Shown: positions 1 to 17,329 of the stretch, piece after piece | Layout: each line of letters begins with the position of its first letter | Position numbering within the stretch: the first letter of the stretch is position 1 | Assembly: GCF_963422355.1 (NCBI RefSeq) | Contig: NC_085095.1 | Span: forward strand, 305,501 to 369,500 | DNA from: Corticium candelabrum | Taxonomy: Eukaryota > Porifera > Homoscleromorpha > Homosclerophorida > Plakinidae | Direction: 5' to 3' | DNA length: 64,000 nt | Translations under genes and position numbers: made by a program | Notes under the pieces: generated by a model | The model's database searches: none | Told to the model about the DNA's origin: nothing | What the model saw: the letters and a program-made list of their open reading frames with translations, nothing else

Positions 1-3665
<3,665 letters not shown>

Positions 3666-4432
3666 TAAATCAACAATGTTTCTCAATTATCTTAACAATG
3701 AAATGAAGTAAGAATTTTACTGCAAGTGTAGCATATTCTGTGTGGACCTACTCATTCAGTGTGTTTGTTCTACACTGTACAATAAAGTATTTGCTCCATA
3801 TATTGCAACTCATCGTTTCCTAACTTTTCCACAGCAGCATGCTTGGTTGGCTGGATGGTAGAGAGGAAATCTCATTGTGACTGAGAACATCACCGTGAGT
3901 GACTAAGTTGTTTCCCTATATAATAGAAACAAAGTGACACTTCTTGCAAAACTGATATGCATCACACTGACTAGGATAGCAGCAGCCATTGTAATTAATG
4001 TAGGAGCACAATGAAAGTTTCTACTCCTCGCTATGCCCATGCAAACACACACATAGGCAGACATGACAATTTCTATGGTACCCAATGGGTCATTGACTGA
4101 CTGATAAACATCGACAAAAAACAAGACGTATACTTACACACTGTAGTGAAGTTGCCTATTTAACAAATAGACGTAAATAAATATCTTTGTTGACATATGT
4201 ACTGTACTACATAAGAAACCATGGATCAGATAGCAATTCAAGGTGGTTTGATTCTATTCAACAAGTGATCACACACAAGTGATGACATTATCCCATAAAC
4301 GGATCACAATTAAAAGCTGACTAATGGATGAAATTATTCAACATGATGTTTTGCTCTACAATAATGTCATTATGTCGCCCATGTATGAATTAACTTGCCT
4401 GACCAAGACCTGTCCCTGAAGAGAGCTTGTAT
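3666..4432. other. Convergent intergenic spacer
   Basis: This spacer lies between the stop codons of GPD1 (+) and the ankyrin gene (-) and should hold both 3' UTRs. An AATAAA at about 3780 could serve as the GPD1 polyadenylation signal. No other gene was seen. Confidence 0.5.
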
Positions 4433-6794
4433 TCATACCTGTACTCTCCCTTGGAACTTGGAACTGATGCCACGTAAATTCTGTGAATTAATTACATAAG
4501 CAGAGCCAGGTCTCCCGGTTGGTTTGGATGCTGATTGCTTTACTGTTGAACTTGCAGTACATTCTTCTAACTCAGGCACCTAGTACAGACACACTTTAAT
4601 ATTCATACCAATAGGACTAATCAATTTCACATTACTGTCATACCTTTCTTATGATACCTTTCTTTATAAGCTCTGCTTTAGTTGTTTTCTGACATCCTTG
4701 AGCTTCAACAAGAATATGATGTCAGACATCACTTAAACACAAATACCGCGTGCGAAACAGCATAAAAGTGCGTATTTGTGAATACAAAATCCACTGTAAA
4801 TCATACGTCTAAATGTCACTCAGGCTGTCATTGCTAATAAACAGATCAGATGGGCACACATACATGTTCAACTTAGTTCATGTCACAACTCACCTGCAAA
4901 GAATGACCAAACAGCATCCAATGCAGATGCAAAATCTGCTGCCGTTCTGAACACAACAACGCACAAACATACTGTTAGCTTGTCAGCTCATGCTCTAGCT
5001 TACTCTGTACCTTCCTTGATGATCAGATAATGCAAGATTAGGTTTGTATTCTAAAAGAGTAAGCACCACTTTGCCATGACCTTGAAATGCGGCACAGTGC
5101 AATGCTGTCCACAGAGTAGTCATATTAACACCATTTATGTCAGCTCTTAAAAACAAATACAAGATTTAATCAATCAACTGTGAAGTAACTCTAAAAATAT
5201 GAAACTGAAAATAGTTTGTATGCGACAAACTAAACAAAGTAGTGCATGTATTACAGTTAGTTGTGACAAAGCATTTTTGTTCTAAAAATGATAAATTATT
5301 TGCTCCAGATAAGCAAATGATCTACGACACAGCCTACATCAGTACATCATATAGAAATTTGTATCTTTTGCTTGTCAAAAATAACAAGGTCCCAACTTGA
5401 TGTGAATATGTGTGCAATTTAAGTTTAGGGTCTGTGTTCGCAAGTTGAATCAAGCCATCTGTTCATACATTGTGCATTTGTGTACAATGACATACTCTAG
5501 GTCAAAAGTAAATTAAGCTGTAATTAAAGCAAGTTGGGAGACGCTTCGAGAGAAACCCTGTTGTCGTTAATTTATGCCCCACCACTACATGCTAGAGACA
5601 ATGCCCACAATTATTGTGTGATGACATACAATTATATCAATACCTCAACAACCGTTTACCTTCATTGTCTTCTTTCAAAAAGTACGTACTTCAAATGTAA
5701 ATAGACAATGATGTTGTAACATATCGTACAAGGCTATTTTAGCACACATGTAGGAAGACTAGCATATAAATCATGTCTATTACAATATAAAAACCTACTA
5801 GCTGCCTTGAGTATCATGGCATTCATGCAACTACCTACGATTGCCATAATACCATGCTATGCCTTTAATAATACGCATATATGTGTATACAACCATACTG
5901 AAACGTTGGTGACTGAATACTGATCTACGAATTACCATCACTCTACCAGTAGTGCATGTAAGCTCCATAATTTAGTGGATACAAACACATATATAGACAA
6001 ACAACTGTTTTCCTTTATACGATTGCTGCTTTCAGTGGGTGGGTTTACAGCGGGTACAAGTACGAAACTAGCTTGCAGCACTTACAGAAAACACTGCTTT
6101 TGGATCCACTGCATACAGTCTTCTGTCTAGACAGCCATGATGGTCTACGCACCTCTGAGGCAAAGTTTACTTCCAGTGCTTACACCCAATACAAGACCTT
6201 ACAATATTAACCAGACTGATCTGGTTGAGCTCCACACATAAAGCACTGAAAGCTACACCATCTCTAAATTTAGCATGCTTCCTCATCTAGCAATGACATC
6301 ACTAGAACTACTAAGTAATTACATACAACTTCCAGGCATAATCACCCACAAATAAAAAATGTGCCAAGTTTTGCACGATAATTTGAGTATCTTACTCATC
6401 TCGGATCTACATAACAGGCATCTGCGTGTACACTGGAGTCACTATTAGCTGTAACTGACAGACAGAAGGATGCGCATGCGCCCACCATCTCATCAGACTA
6501 ATTCTAATTATAGCAGGTGTTTACTAGAAAACAGCAGTACAACTGCATGTATCCAAGCTCCGTACCCCTTCTCTAGAAGTAATTTGCAAATCTTTTCATG
6601 TCCCCAGAAAGCTGCCAGACACAACGGCTTGAAGCCGTGCGTGTTAGCTTGATTAGGGTCAGCATCTTCATTCAACAAGATTTCGACAGCCTACAAAGTG
6701 ATTTCTGATTTAAAAAGAGTGAACACAGAAGGTACTATGCGCGTCTCACATTGTAGTTGCCATCAGCACAAACCGTTGCCAACACGTCACTCAT
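4433..6794 (-). CDS. Small ankyrin-repeat protein
   Basis: Six minus-strand exons join in phase: 6794-6750, 6690-6566, 5145-5011, 4946-4894, 4702-4644, 4579-4433. They encode 187 residues. The protein starts MSDVLATVCADGNYN. Ankyrin repeats follow at roughly residues 15-110, with landmarks HGFKPLCLAAFWGHEKICKL, LLEKGADING, TALHCAAFQGHGKVVLTLLE and SDHQGRTAADFASA. A basic linker (TTKAELIKKGIIRK) and a Ser/Gly-rich tail complete it. Ankyrin repeats mediate protein contacts; no catalytic domain is visible. The exact orthologue was not recognised. All splice phases fit, so the model is well supported although no single long ORF exists. Intron 2 is 1.4 kb and carries a dispersed repeat. The start codon lies 347 bp from the USP6NL ATG on the other strand, suggesting a shared promoter. 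Confidence 0.85.
6078..6262. repeat. Dispersed repeat, copy 1 (ankyrin gene intron 2)
   Basis: The stretch beginning CAGCACTTACAGAAAACA and including TCTAGACAGCCATGATGGTC and CCAGACTGATCTGGTTGAGC matches 54230-54405 in the VWC gene, in the same orientation. No coding capacity. It is probably a short non-autonomous element. Confidence 0.75.
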
Positions 6795-7096
6795 GCATAC
6801 AGAAAGCGACAAACGCCTACGCAAAAATTCTAACGGCAATTCTGCGCATGCCGAGGGCGTGGCAGCTATTAGGAAGAGAACTAGAGGAGAGAGGGAGAGA
6901 GAGAGTCTCTGGATTTCGCGAACGACAGTTTCTCAGTTTGCCGAGAGCCGTCGCTGCACTGTGCCGCTTGGTTAGACTAAGACGCGACACATTTGGTAAA
7001 GGAGGTTTTCCTTCAAGGTGATTTGTTGAGACGAAGCTCTGAACGACGAGAAGTCGCTTGGGTGTACTCAGAAGCCCCGGATTGTAATCAAAACAC
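6795..7096. promoter_or_regulatory. Shared divergent promoter region, ankyrin gene / USP6NL
   Basis: The two start codons face away from each other across about 300-350 bp. The stretch has GC-rich patches and a GA-rich tract (GGAGAGAGGGAGAGAGAGAG, near 6885-6905). No clear TATA box was seen. Sharing of the promoter is inferred from spacing only. Confidence 0.5.
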
Positions 7097-7141
7097 GTGC
7101 ATAACGCGTCGAAGCTCGTTAAAATTCGTGAATGTGACGAA

Positions 7142-9129
7142 ATGGCGACGCCTGGGTTTGCAATGACGAGTGGACACAGTCCGGTGACGAATCCTGTTGT
7201 GAACGAGCAGAAGTATGTGACGGGGACGGTGGATAAGGACGAAGAGCGAGCTACTATCGTAGCCAAATATGAAAGGGTTAGTAACGTTGTAGCAGTCGAC
7301 TGCAATTGCTGACATTCTTTGTGTGGCCAGGGTCGCAAGGATGGCGTACTACTAGATCCGTGGGAGGATCCCGAATTTGAAGTGTACCAAGTCACTGATA
7401 GATACGGATTTCTACAGTAAGTGATAGACTACTCGCTGTGGCACGCTTTGTTAATGGAATTATCGATTGATGATAGTAAGGCGAAACTGCCTCCCAACCA
7501 TTACAGTGAGAAGGTAGTGCCACGTTTTGTGTTGTAAACTTGTCAGACTGTCACCTTAACGTATTGTGTTGGCGACAGTATCTACAGGTGGAGAGAGAGC
7601 GGATGATGAAGTGGCACAAAATGTTTCAGAAATGGGACAAATACGCCAACAGCGAGAAGGTATAGTAATACTGAATATGAGTACAATACATCTTTTTCTA
7701 GAATCAGTAATTGTTGATTTGTGTTGCTGTCTAGCTCCGGAAGAGAGTGTCTAAAGGTATTCCTAATGCAGTGAGATCTGAGGCGTGGAAACGATTGCTG
7801 GACATTGATAAGAATAGAAAGGCTGGAGTTTACCAGGTTGCTTATCAATCAGTTGAGAATTGCGTATAGAGTGAGTACTTGACATGAAATGGTTGCGTAG
7901 GCTGCATGGCTGAAAGCTCGTTTGACATCACCCGATATTCGTCAAATTGATCTGGATGTGAATCGAACATACAGAGACCACATTATGTTTAGAGAGAGAT
8001 TTGGAATCAAGTGAGACGTCACAGTTGTGGCTGGTTATATAATATATTGATTTCACTCATTTGTGTTGTTTTGTTTACAGGCAGCAAGCTCTTTTCCATG
8101 TTTTGGCTGCTTATTCTATGTACAATGAGGTCATTGTTACATACCACTTCTCCAAATTCTGTTGAGAGAATGTTTGTTCTGCTGTTTATACAGACTGTTG
8201 GGTACTGTCAAGGGATGAGTGGCATTGGTGCTCTATTATTGATGTATCTCAATGAAGAGGTGTTTACAGTTTAGAGACTAATGTTCTGACCTCCTAACTG
8301 TTGCTGTTGTAGGATGCATTCTGGGGAATCGTCGAGCTTCTTAGAAATAAGAAGTACGCAATGCATGGTTAGCTCTCTTTTCTTTATCAGCTTTGGAAAT
8401 TGATTTTGCACGAGTGTTTGTATTTAGGGTTTTTTATTCCTGGCTTGCCAAGACTTCTTCGTTCATTCGATCATCACAGAAGTATTCGGAAAAAGTTTTT
8501 GCCAAAGCTGCACAAGCACTTGGTCTGTTTTTCACTTGAGGTCTGATGCAAGTAGTTGCATTTTATCTATTTTTCAGGATAAAGAACAAATTGATCCGTC
8601 ACTTTATGGAACCAAATGGTTTCTTCAGTGTTTTCTAGATAGAGTAAGCGTTTGAGGTTTAGCATCAGTTTCCTTTGTGGTTTATGGCATGTGATGCTGT
8701 AGGCTCCCTTCTCATTGACTCTTCGTTTGTGGGACATGTATCTTTTGGAGGGAGAAATTGTTGTTAATGCTATGTCGTATGGTGCACTCAAATTTCATCA
8801 AAGTAAGCACTGCACTCTTCTTTATTTCTATTTTCTGTAATTTTAATTGTGATAATGTCATTTTAGAAGATTTGCTGAAATTAAAATTTGAAGATGCTGT
8901 GAGTTTTCTTCAGACAATGGAATCTCGAGATTATGATGATGATAAGATGGTGAATGAGGTGCTTGTTCCTTGCATGAATGAGCTCAATCGCAACAGGCTG
9001 GCCCATCAACTGTCGCCTACAGACGAAGTGCCACCTGATGAACCAGACTTTGGCAGCTACTATCCCATGACTAATGGATCAGTGCAAACGAATGGATTTG
9101 CTCATGATGATCCAGAAACACTTGTATAG
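7142..9129 (+). CDS. USP6NL: TBC-domain Rab GTPase-activating protein, USP6NL/RN-tre type
   Basis: The protein is predicted to stimulate GTP hydrolysis by Rab GTPases in endocytic traffic. Thirteen exons fit in phase: 7142-7276, 7331-7416, 7477-7513, 7579-7659, 7735-7836, 7901-8010, 8081-8129, 8194-8259, 8313-8367, 8428-8522, 8578-8643, 8703-8802, 8867-9129. They give 414 residues. The N-terminal block ([31 protein letters not shown]) is the RN-tre signature preceding the TBC domain. The arginine finger lies in [18 protein letters not shown] and the glutamine finger in [30 protein letters not shown] and [12 protein letters not shown] follow. The long disordered C-terminal tail of vertebrate RN-tre is absent. 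An in-frame ATG at 7097 would add 15 residues; 7142 is preferred only because it lies nearer the conserved region. Introns are mostly about 45-75 bp. CALCOCO lies tail-to-tail 276 bp away. Confidence 0.93.
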
Positions 9130-9405
9130 AAGGGTGGTGGTTGGGCTATATGTATATTACAAAGGGTTCTGTATCTGTGGAAAGGTTTTTATACAGTATT
9201 GTATGGTATATCTATTGATAATCATTTTCAGTTGGGATGGTTATTGTAACTACAGTTTCATACTCAACACACTGTACTACTCAAATGGAAAATATTATTC
9301 ATTCACATTCAGTTACTCGGTACTGATCTGTGTTCATTAGGAAGTCTTGTTGCTATCTAGTAGTATACGTTACAAATTGTCAATACAGACGGAATCTATT
9401 AAAAT

Positions 9406-10629
9406 TTAGATGTCTTCTTCATGAAAGTGGTGATGAACATGGCGTTGAAATGATGATGCTCCAGTTGATGAAATAAATTTATGCTCACACATTGGACAGT
9501 TGAACTTTTCTATCAAAGAATGGTCACTGTGTTTACAAGTGCAGGATGTTTTGCCAGTTTCTTCATCAGATTGTTTAGGTAATGCAATGATTTCTGTTCT
9601 AATACATAATGCAGAAGTTCCTGGACTATTCTGCAAATATTCCATACTCTGTGTCAAGAGTTCTCCTTCATTACAAGATCCTTCATCATTTAACATTTGG
9701 CAAACATTGGTCCCTTGTTGAGGTGCTTCAGTATCTAGTATCATGTCATCAGACAGATCACTAAGTTGTTCTTGCAGCTTCTTTAACTCTAACTGTCGTT
9801 CACTTAGAGTTTCTCTCAACTTGTTGTTTTCCTGCAGCAATAAATTGTTCTTCTGTTGAAGATCTTTGTTTCTCACTTCTTGTTCTTTAGTGATGTTTCT
9901 TTCCTTCTGAAATAGCTTTTGAAGTTCGTCTTTCTCGTTCACAAGTTTACTCATCATAAACTGTACCTCACCACTTCGTCTGCTATCTGAATCTGGTGAT
10001 GGCGTACCAGCAATGATAAAACTTTCTTCATCTTCATCAACTTTGAGTTTCCTCTCTCCCCTTGATTGCTCATCTAGACTTTGACTACTCACAGATTCAG
10101 ATTCCTCAGCGGTGCTGACACGCAATACACGCGCTTCATTTTTAATACGTTCATCTTTCCTATCTTTAAGATGGACATCAGTCCCTACAAAATCTTGCAA
10201 CATCGATTCTTCACTGCTCTCGTCATACAAACCTGTCGTGGCTGTATACGTAGTTGTTCGATTGATGACAACCAAATCAATATCAAGAGATTCGTCATGT
10301 AAAGATTCTTCATCAAACGGGGTGTCCACAACGAAAGGATCGCTCATTCCGACGGGGACTCGTTGCTGTACATAGACAAAGTGAAATGAGATACCAGCCG
10401 CACCAGCCTCTTCTCCAAACACATTCGATTTGACTCTCAAACTAGATTTTCCGTCTGTTCCTAATACAGCTACGTGTTGATCTAAAGTCTTCCAACCAAC
10501 AGGTAGCAATAGAACTACGTCATCTGCTTGTGGTGCGAAGCGAGGTGAGTAGATGAGATCAATATTGATGTCTTCATCTGGTGACTGCACGATTGGAATT
10601 CCAACGAACTTTACTTCAGTGAGAGACAT
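9406..10629 (-). CDS. CALCOCO/TAX1BP1-family selective autophagy receptor
   Basis: A single-exon gene of 407 residues. The order is: SKICH domain (about residues 3-103, with PVGWKTLDQHVAV and FHFVYVQQRVPVGMSDPF); an acidic linker with DIDLVVIN at about 116-123; a Ser/Glu-rich region; a coiled coil (about 220-300, VNEKDELQKLFQKER onward); and a C-terminal ubiquitin-binding-type zinc finger (CPMCEHKF...HVHHHFH, about 374-403). This is the layout of NDP52/CALCOCO2 and TAX1BP1, which link ubiquitinated cargo to ATG8/LC3. The frame is open upstream to 10641 but that codon is GTG, so the first ATG at 10629 (MSLTEV) is taken. An acceptor-like CTATACAG just upstream suggests an intron in the 5' UTR. 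Which paralogue it is closest to is not settled. Confidence 0.88.
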   Translation of the reverse strand: MSLTEVKFVGIPIVQSPDEDINIDLIYSPRFAPQADDVVLLLPVGWKTLDQHVAVLGTDGKSSLRVKSNVFGEEAGAAGISFHFVYVQQRVPVGMSDPFVVDTPFDEESLHDESLDIDLVVINRTTTYTATTGLYDESSEESMLQDFVGTDVHLKDRKDERIKNEARVLRVSTAEESESVSSQSLDEQSRGERKLKVDEDEESFIIAGTPSPDSDSRRSGEVQFMMSKLVNEKDELQKLFQKERNITKEQEVRNKDLQQKNNLLLQENNKLRETLSERQLELKKLQEQLSDLSDDMILDTEAPQQGTNVCQMLNDEGSCNEGELLTQSMEYLQNSPGTSALCIRTEIIALPKQSDEETGKTSCTCKHSDHSLIEKFNCPMCEHKFISSTGASSFQRHVHHHFHEEDI

Positions 10630-10702
10630 CGCAAAAACCACCTGTATAGGAAGTTACATCAGGGATTCGCATACTAAGAAAAATCCCCGACGGTGATATC
10701 AC

Positions 10703-10793
10703 GTCCCCAGACTCACGTGAGCCTGGCAGTAAAAGTGTTATACGGGAGCCGGACACTGCCAGGCCCACGTGAGTCTGGGGACGCGGCTAATAT
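10703..10793. repeat. Near-perfect palindrome (foldback)
   Basis: CGTCCCCAGACTCACGTGAG at the left is the reverse complement, with few mismatches, of the right arm ending GTGAGTCTGGGGACG. Arms of about 29 bp flank a 33-bp loop. It is probably a miniature inverted-repeat element next to the larger one at 10818. Confidence 0.8.
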
Positions 10794-10817
10794 CACGCAT
10801 GTACGTAGCTCTAGGCT

Positions 10818-11528
10818 TAGCCTCGTACCCAGGCCCTCTTTCGCGCCCGGAGAAGAGGGCCTGGTACACGTTGTCTTCGCATGCGCGCAGAAATTAGAAG
10901 GAAATCGTGGTAATGTGTGCACGCATGCGGAACCGACGTTGTTTAGAATCTCGAGCCGATAATGTCGCGCGCAGTGAGACCCAATTTGGCAAATGGTGGA
11001 TGAAGGCAGAGCTTCTGGTTTTGATATGGTGTTGCACTACGCTCTAGGCAAGCTTAAGCTGTGTAATGTAGAGCTGAAGGAGCAGCAGCGTGTTGTCGTA
11101 GAGCACATCTACAATGAAAACGACGTCTGCAGCTGGCTTCCTACAGGATACGGTAAATCGCTGTGCTATCAACATACACCGTATAGGGTTGACTGTAAGC
11201 TAGAGAAATGTGGTGAAGAAGATTGTGGATATGTCGTCATTGTCGCGATCGTGTCTCCTATAGTATTGCTGATGATAGAACAAAGATTACGCGAACGCGG
11301 AGTTTCACTTGACCTTGGGTCTAGATCTAGGGCTTCATCACTACTGAACACGGAAGCTGTTTCACTGTCGATTGCGCGCGACATTATCGGCTCGAGATTC
11401 TAAACAACGTCGGTTCCGCGTGCGTGCAAACATTACCACGATTTCCTTCTAATTTCTGCGCGCATGCGAATACAACGTGTACCAGGCCCTCTTCTCCGGG
11501 CGCGCAAGAGGGCCTGGGTACGAGGCTA
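10818..11528. mobile_element. Short element with 156-bp inverted termini carrying a helicase fragment
   Basis: Positions 10818-10973 and 11373-11528 are inverted copies with only a handful of mismatches over 156 bp. Each arm itself begins with a smaller hairpin (CCAGGCCCTCTT ... AAGAGGGCCTGG). The 400-bp interior encodes the start of a RecQ-like helicase. No transposase is present, so it is non-autonomous. Target-site duplications are not clear. Long arms and a captured gene piece suggest a DNA transposon derivative, but the superfamily is unknown. Confidence 0.75.
10993..11403 (+). pseudogene. RecQ-like DNA helicase N-terminal fragment
   Basis: The open frame of 136 codons holds helicase motif 0 (KEQQRVVVEHI), Walker A (LPTGYGKSLCYQ) and motif Ia (VVIVAIVSPIVLLMIEQ) in RecQ order and spacing. 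It then runs into the right inverted repeat. DEAH motif II and motifs III-VI, the RQC zinc region and any HRDC domain are missing, so it cannot be a working helicase. It lies wholly between and partly within the inverted arms, suggesting a captured first exon. Confidence 0.75.
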
Positions 11529-11883
11529 CGCTAGGCTAGGCCTCGAGCTCGCGCACCCGGTGCACCATTACCATCAACACAAATTATGAGCACTGCACAA
11601 CGTACACAAGCAGAGCTTTAGCAATAGTATGATCAACAATTCAAAAATTGTGCTATATATTTATATTTGACATTCTAAAATCAGTAGTGTAGGATGTTAG
11701 AGCGTGCAAGCATTTTGCATTTGTTCTTTGTTTCACGACTACTGATTTTGCTCTACATGTACACGTACTGTACCGTTATTTTTATTTCGTAGGTACAGTA
11801 CGTACACGTATGTAATGTTCGTTTCACATACGGGCTGTTTAGATCTATTGCGCTTGCGCTGAGCTGTAGCGTACAGTACAGTG
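11529..11883. other. Upstream flank of NDUFB8
   Basis: No gene was seen in these 355 bp between the helicase-bearing element and the NDUFB8 start codon. They presumably contain the NDUFB8 promoter. Confidence 0.4.
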
Positions 11884-13337
11884 ATGCTGCGGTTGCCGCT
11901 GTTGTCGAGAGGATTTAGGGCGTCTGTGTGCTCTAGGTTTGTTTTCTTTACGCGTCAAAGGAATGGTAAGCGTGAGTGTTATGATAGGTGTATGTCTAAT
12001 TACTAAATTTGTTTGTACATGCCTTTTCAGCATCTTCCATTTCTGTTGAGGAAGACGATGGTCTGCAGTTGGACTATCCAAAACTTCCGTTTAAGTCCGT
12101 GCAGCTGAATGAGCCGCTGGGATGGTGGGATAATCAGGATAGGAGAGACAAAGAAACCATAGTTAGTAAAATGCCCTTCAACTATCACCAGTTATATAAA
12201 TAATATTATATATACTACTACTCTAATCTAAATTGTATGAGATTTATCCAAATTTGCTGTAAAGACTAAATGTACGAGCAGTTTTGAACGTTTGACTTTT
12301 CCATCTTCTATGTTTGTTAGCATTTTCCATTTTTGTAGCTATTGTGTGCATAGTCTTCTAGAGGGATGGGTCGATACGGTATGTTTCGGTCATATTGGAC
12401 ATCAAATGTAATGTTGACTATATCTTCCAGTTATCACTTGCTACAATACTTTCTTGGTTCTGGTTAGTGAGCCCCATTTGCACAGATGCTCTGTAAAATT
12501 GACATGTAAGTTACCAGTAAAAAAAACAAAACTGAAAATGATGTGTAAGTAATTGATTTAAGAAGGTGAAAGATAATATCATATGTATGAAAAAGTTTGT
12601 CCAGTAATTAGATGACCAGAAAAAATTACATGTCAAGGCTTTATGTAGTCCAACATATATGGTGGGCAGATGAGGTCTGAGTAGAAGTTTAGTGTTTTTA
12701 ATGTTTGCAGAAAACGGGAGGTTGTAGTGTACACTGACATGGTGACTGTACAGTCCACCTAATGATATTGTTTCACACCAACTTATAATAGCAAGCTGTT
12801 TTCTTTGATCTCTTTGGTAGGCTCAAGTTAAGGGAAGAAACAGTTTACGTTGTTTGGTGTCACTTGCATGACTAGATTGTAGTCTCACTAGCAATGCTGT
12901 ATGTTTAATTGACTGACATTTTTGTTGCAGTTACATGAGGAGGACGATGTGCTCAACATGTGGATGTATGATGAAGTCGAATGTGGAGGAAAATACACCA
13001 AGTATTATTTAATACTATTGCTCTTGATTAATTAACTAATTAATTATCTAACGATGAGGCATTATTCAGGTGGCAGGCTCTCGGTCATTTACTGACAGCA
13101 TTTGGTCTATTGGGTCTAGTGAGTTATCTATCTGTATTATACGATGCTCCCTCTCGAAATCCTGCCGTGAGATAGCTTGCTGGTATAATCGGTTTGATAT
13201 TTCTCAACCTGTTGTGTTGTTTTCAGGCACCTAAAGAGTATCCGTTCAACCAACTTCATCTAGAGAGAGGAGGCGACCCATCGGCACAGCCTCAACTAAC
13301 AGAACACGTCCACGTAACTTACGGAGGAAGTATTTGA
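11884..13337 (+). CDS. NDUFB8: NADH dehydrogenase (complex I) accessory subunit B8
   Basis: A supernumerary subunit of mitochondrial complex I in the inner membrane. Five exons join in phase: 11884-11965, 12031-12161, 12931-13001, 13070-13166, 13227-13337, giving 163 residues (human 186). The first 30 residues are Arg-rich and lack acidic residues (MLRLPLLSRGFRASVCSR), a mitochondrial presequence. DYPKLP and EPLGWWDNQDRRDKE follow. A single membrane segment is seen at about 105-125 (LLTAFGLLGLVSYLSVLY). The C-terminal EYPFNQLHLERGGDP is the family signature and faces the intermembrane space. The R-Ras gene starts 291 bp downstream in the same direction. Confidence 0.92.
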
Positions 13338-13628
13338 CACACACAGTGGACTTTGCAAAATATCTTGTTTGTGTATATGGTACACTGTTGCAATAGATAC
13401 AACGCATGCTCGGTATTGGTGAACGCTTAGACCCGGTTTCTAAAAATAGCAAATGACACTCCGGTATATAAGGGCGTGGCCCCTTGTAGAGTCCATTGCT
13501 GCTGCAACAGTTTAGGCTTCGTTCAACAGCCGTGTGTGCTGGGACTACAACAGGTCGAGACCTACGTTTGGCAGTTGACGAACTACCAATTTGATATCGG
13601 AAGAGGGAGACCCGTGTGAGGGTTGACA

Positions 13629-15939
<2,311 letters not shown>

Positions 15940-16296
15940 CATACGTTGTATTTAATTTATCAAGCTAGGAAACAGTCTGAGCAAATGATTGCGATCATTG
16001 GTTTGATTTGAATTATGTGCACTGTTTGTAACACATCTAGTTGTATGATGTGTCAGATTCGTAGATGCTGTCAATATGGTTCTTTCGTCTGCAGTTTGCT
16101 GTAGATTTGTACAATGTATCAAACGTCTTGTGCAGTCGTTTGCAAATTACAGGTGCTTTTTTTAGAGACATACGCTCTCGTCTAGTGACGTGTGTGATGG
16201 TCATACTAGGCGTTGACAGACGTACTCATCAAAGAGAAGGCAGATTTCCTTGTACTCGTGACAACGGGTTTTCATTGATATCAATTTTAAGGCGGC

Positions 16297-17262
16297 ATGT
16301 GCTCCGTTGTGCGTGAAGTTGGAGTCCGCGTTTTTGCGGATTGGAATGTTCTTGCTGGACGAGTCTTGCGTCGACAGCCGCCGTTTCGAACGTTCTTGTC
16401 TGTAACTGTACGTCATCAGCAAGGTGTAGCAATGATTGATGATGCTCTAGCTAGACATGAGAACGTTGAGTTGATGTTGATTTAGTCTTGTATGTGACCG
16501 TAATTTTTCTTTTTGTAGCTCCTTTATTTCTTCAAACGGCTGACTTTCAAGAACGTGGTAGACGAGATGTGGAGCAGTTGACTGCTTGGATAGAGACATT
16601 AGAGTTGAACGATATGTTGGGAATGATTCAACTGGATAGACGTGTGTTTGGAGCTAAACCACGACTGGACATTTTGCATAGGATTGTTCTGTGGCAGAGA
16701 GCAAAAAGGAGATCAGTAGGTGACACATGCATGTGTACTAATTAACTAGTTCTACAGTATCCGTAGGCGCCTCGCGTTAGTGAGTAACATTTTCAACGGA
16801 GCTTTCAGACCGTCTACTGAAACGCTGAGTCCTAGCTAGACAATACGTATTTGTTTCAACATGCAAACTTCCTAGTAGTTTATATTACGTATATAGGCCT
16901 GGTATAGGTAGTCATTGTTTTGTGATCGTGATCAAGACAATTGAAATGTACAGTCTAGGTATGCACTCAGTTCCGTTGTAACGACAGTGGTATGGTATTT
17001 ACTGACATAGAAATTGATATCAGCAAACATTGACTATCAACAGTGTAAGATGCAGCACAGTATAGTAAAGGATTGATCATACTGTAAGTATGGTAGGTGT
17101 GAATAGTTGATTATAGGTGGCATTCAACTCCTGAAGGTGTTTCTTGGTTGTCACCTACACACAATCCTTCCTAGACTCATCTGTAGTCGGACACGGAAAT
17201 GATTTTTAAGGTAGGTCCTATCATGAAACGTGGTCATGGGGAGGAGAAATTTGAGATTTGTG

Positions 17263-17329
<67 letters not shown>

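Noticed and set aside
10630-10641. A start upstream of 10629 for the CALCOCO gene
   Set aside because: The codon at 10641 is GTG; the first ATG is at 10629 and suits the SKICH start.
10818-11528. Helitron, because a helicase is present
   Set aside because: The helicase is RecQ-like, not Pif1-like, there is no Rep domain, and long inverted ends do not fit Helitrons.
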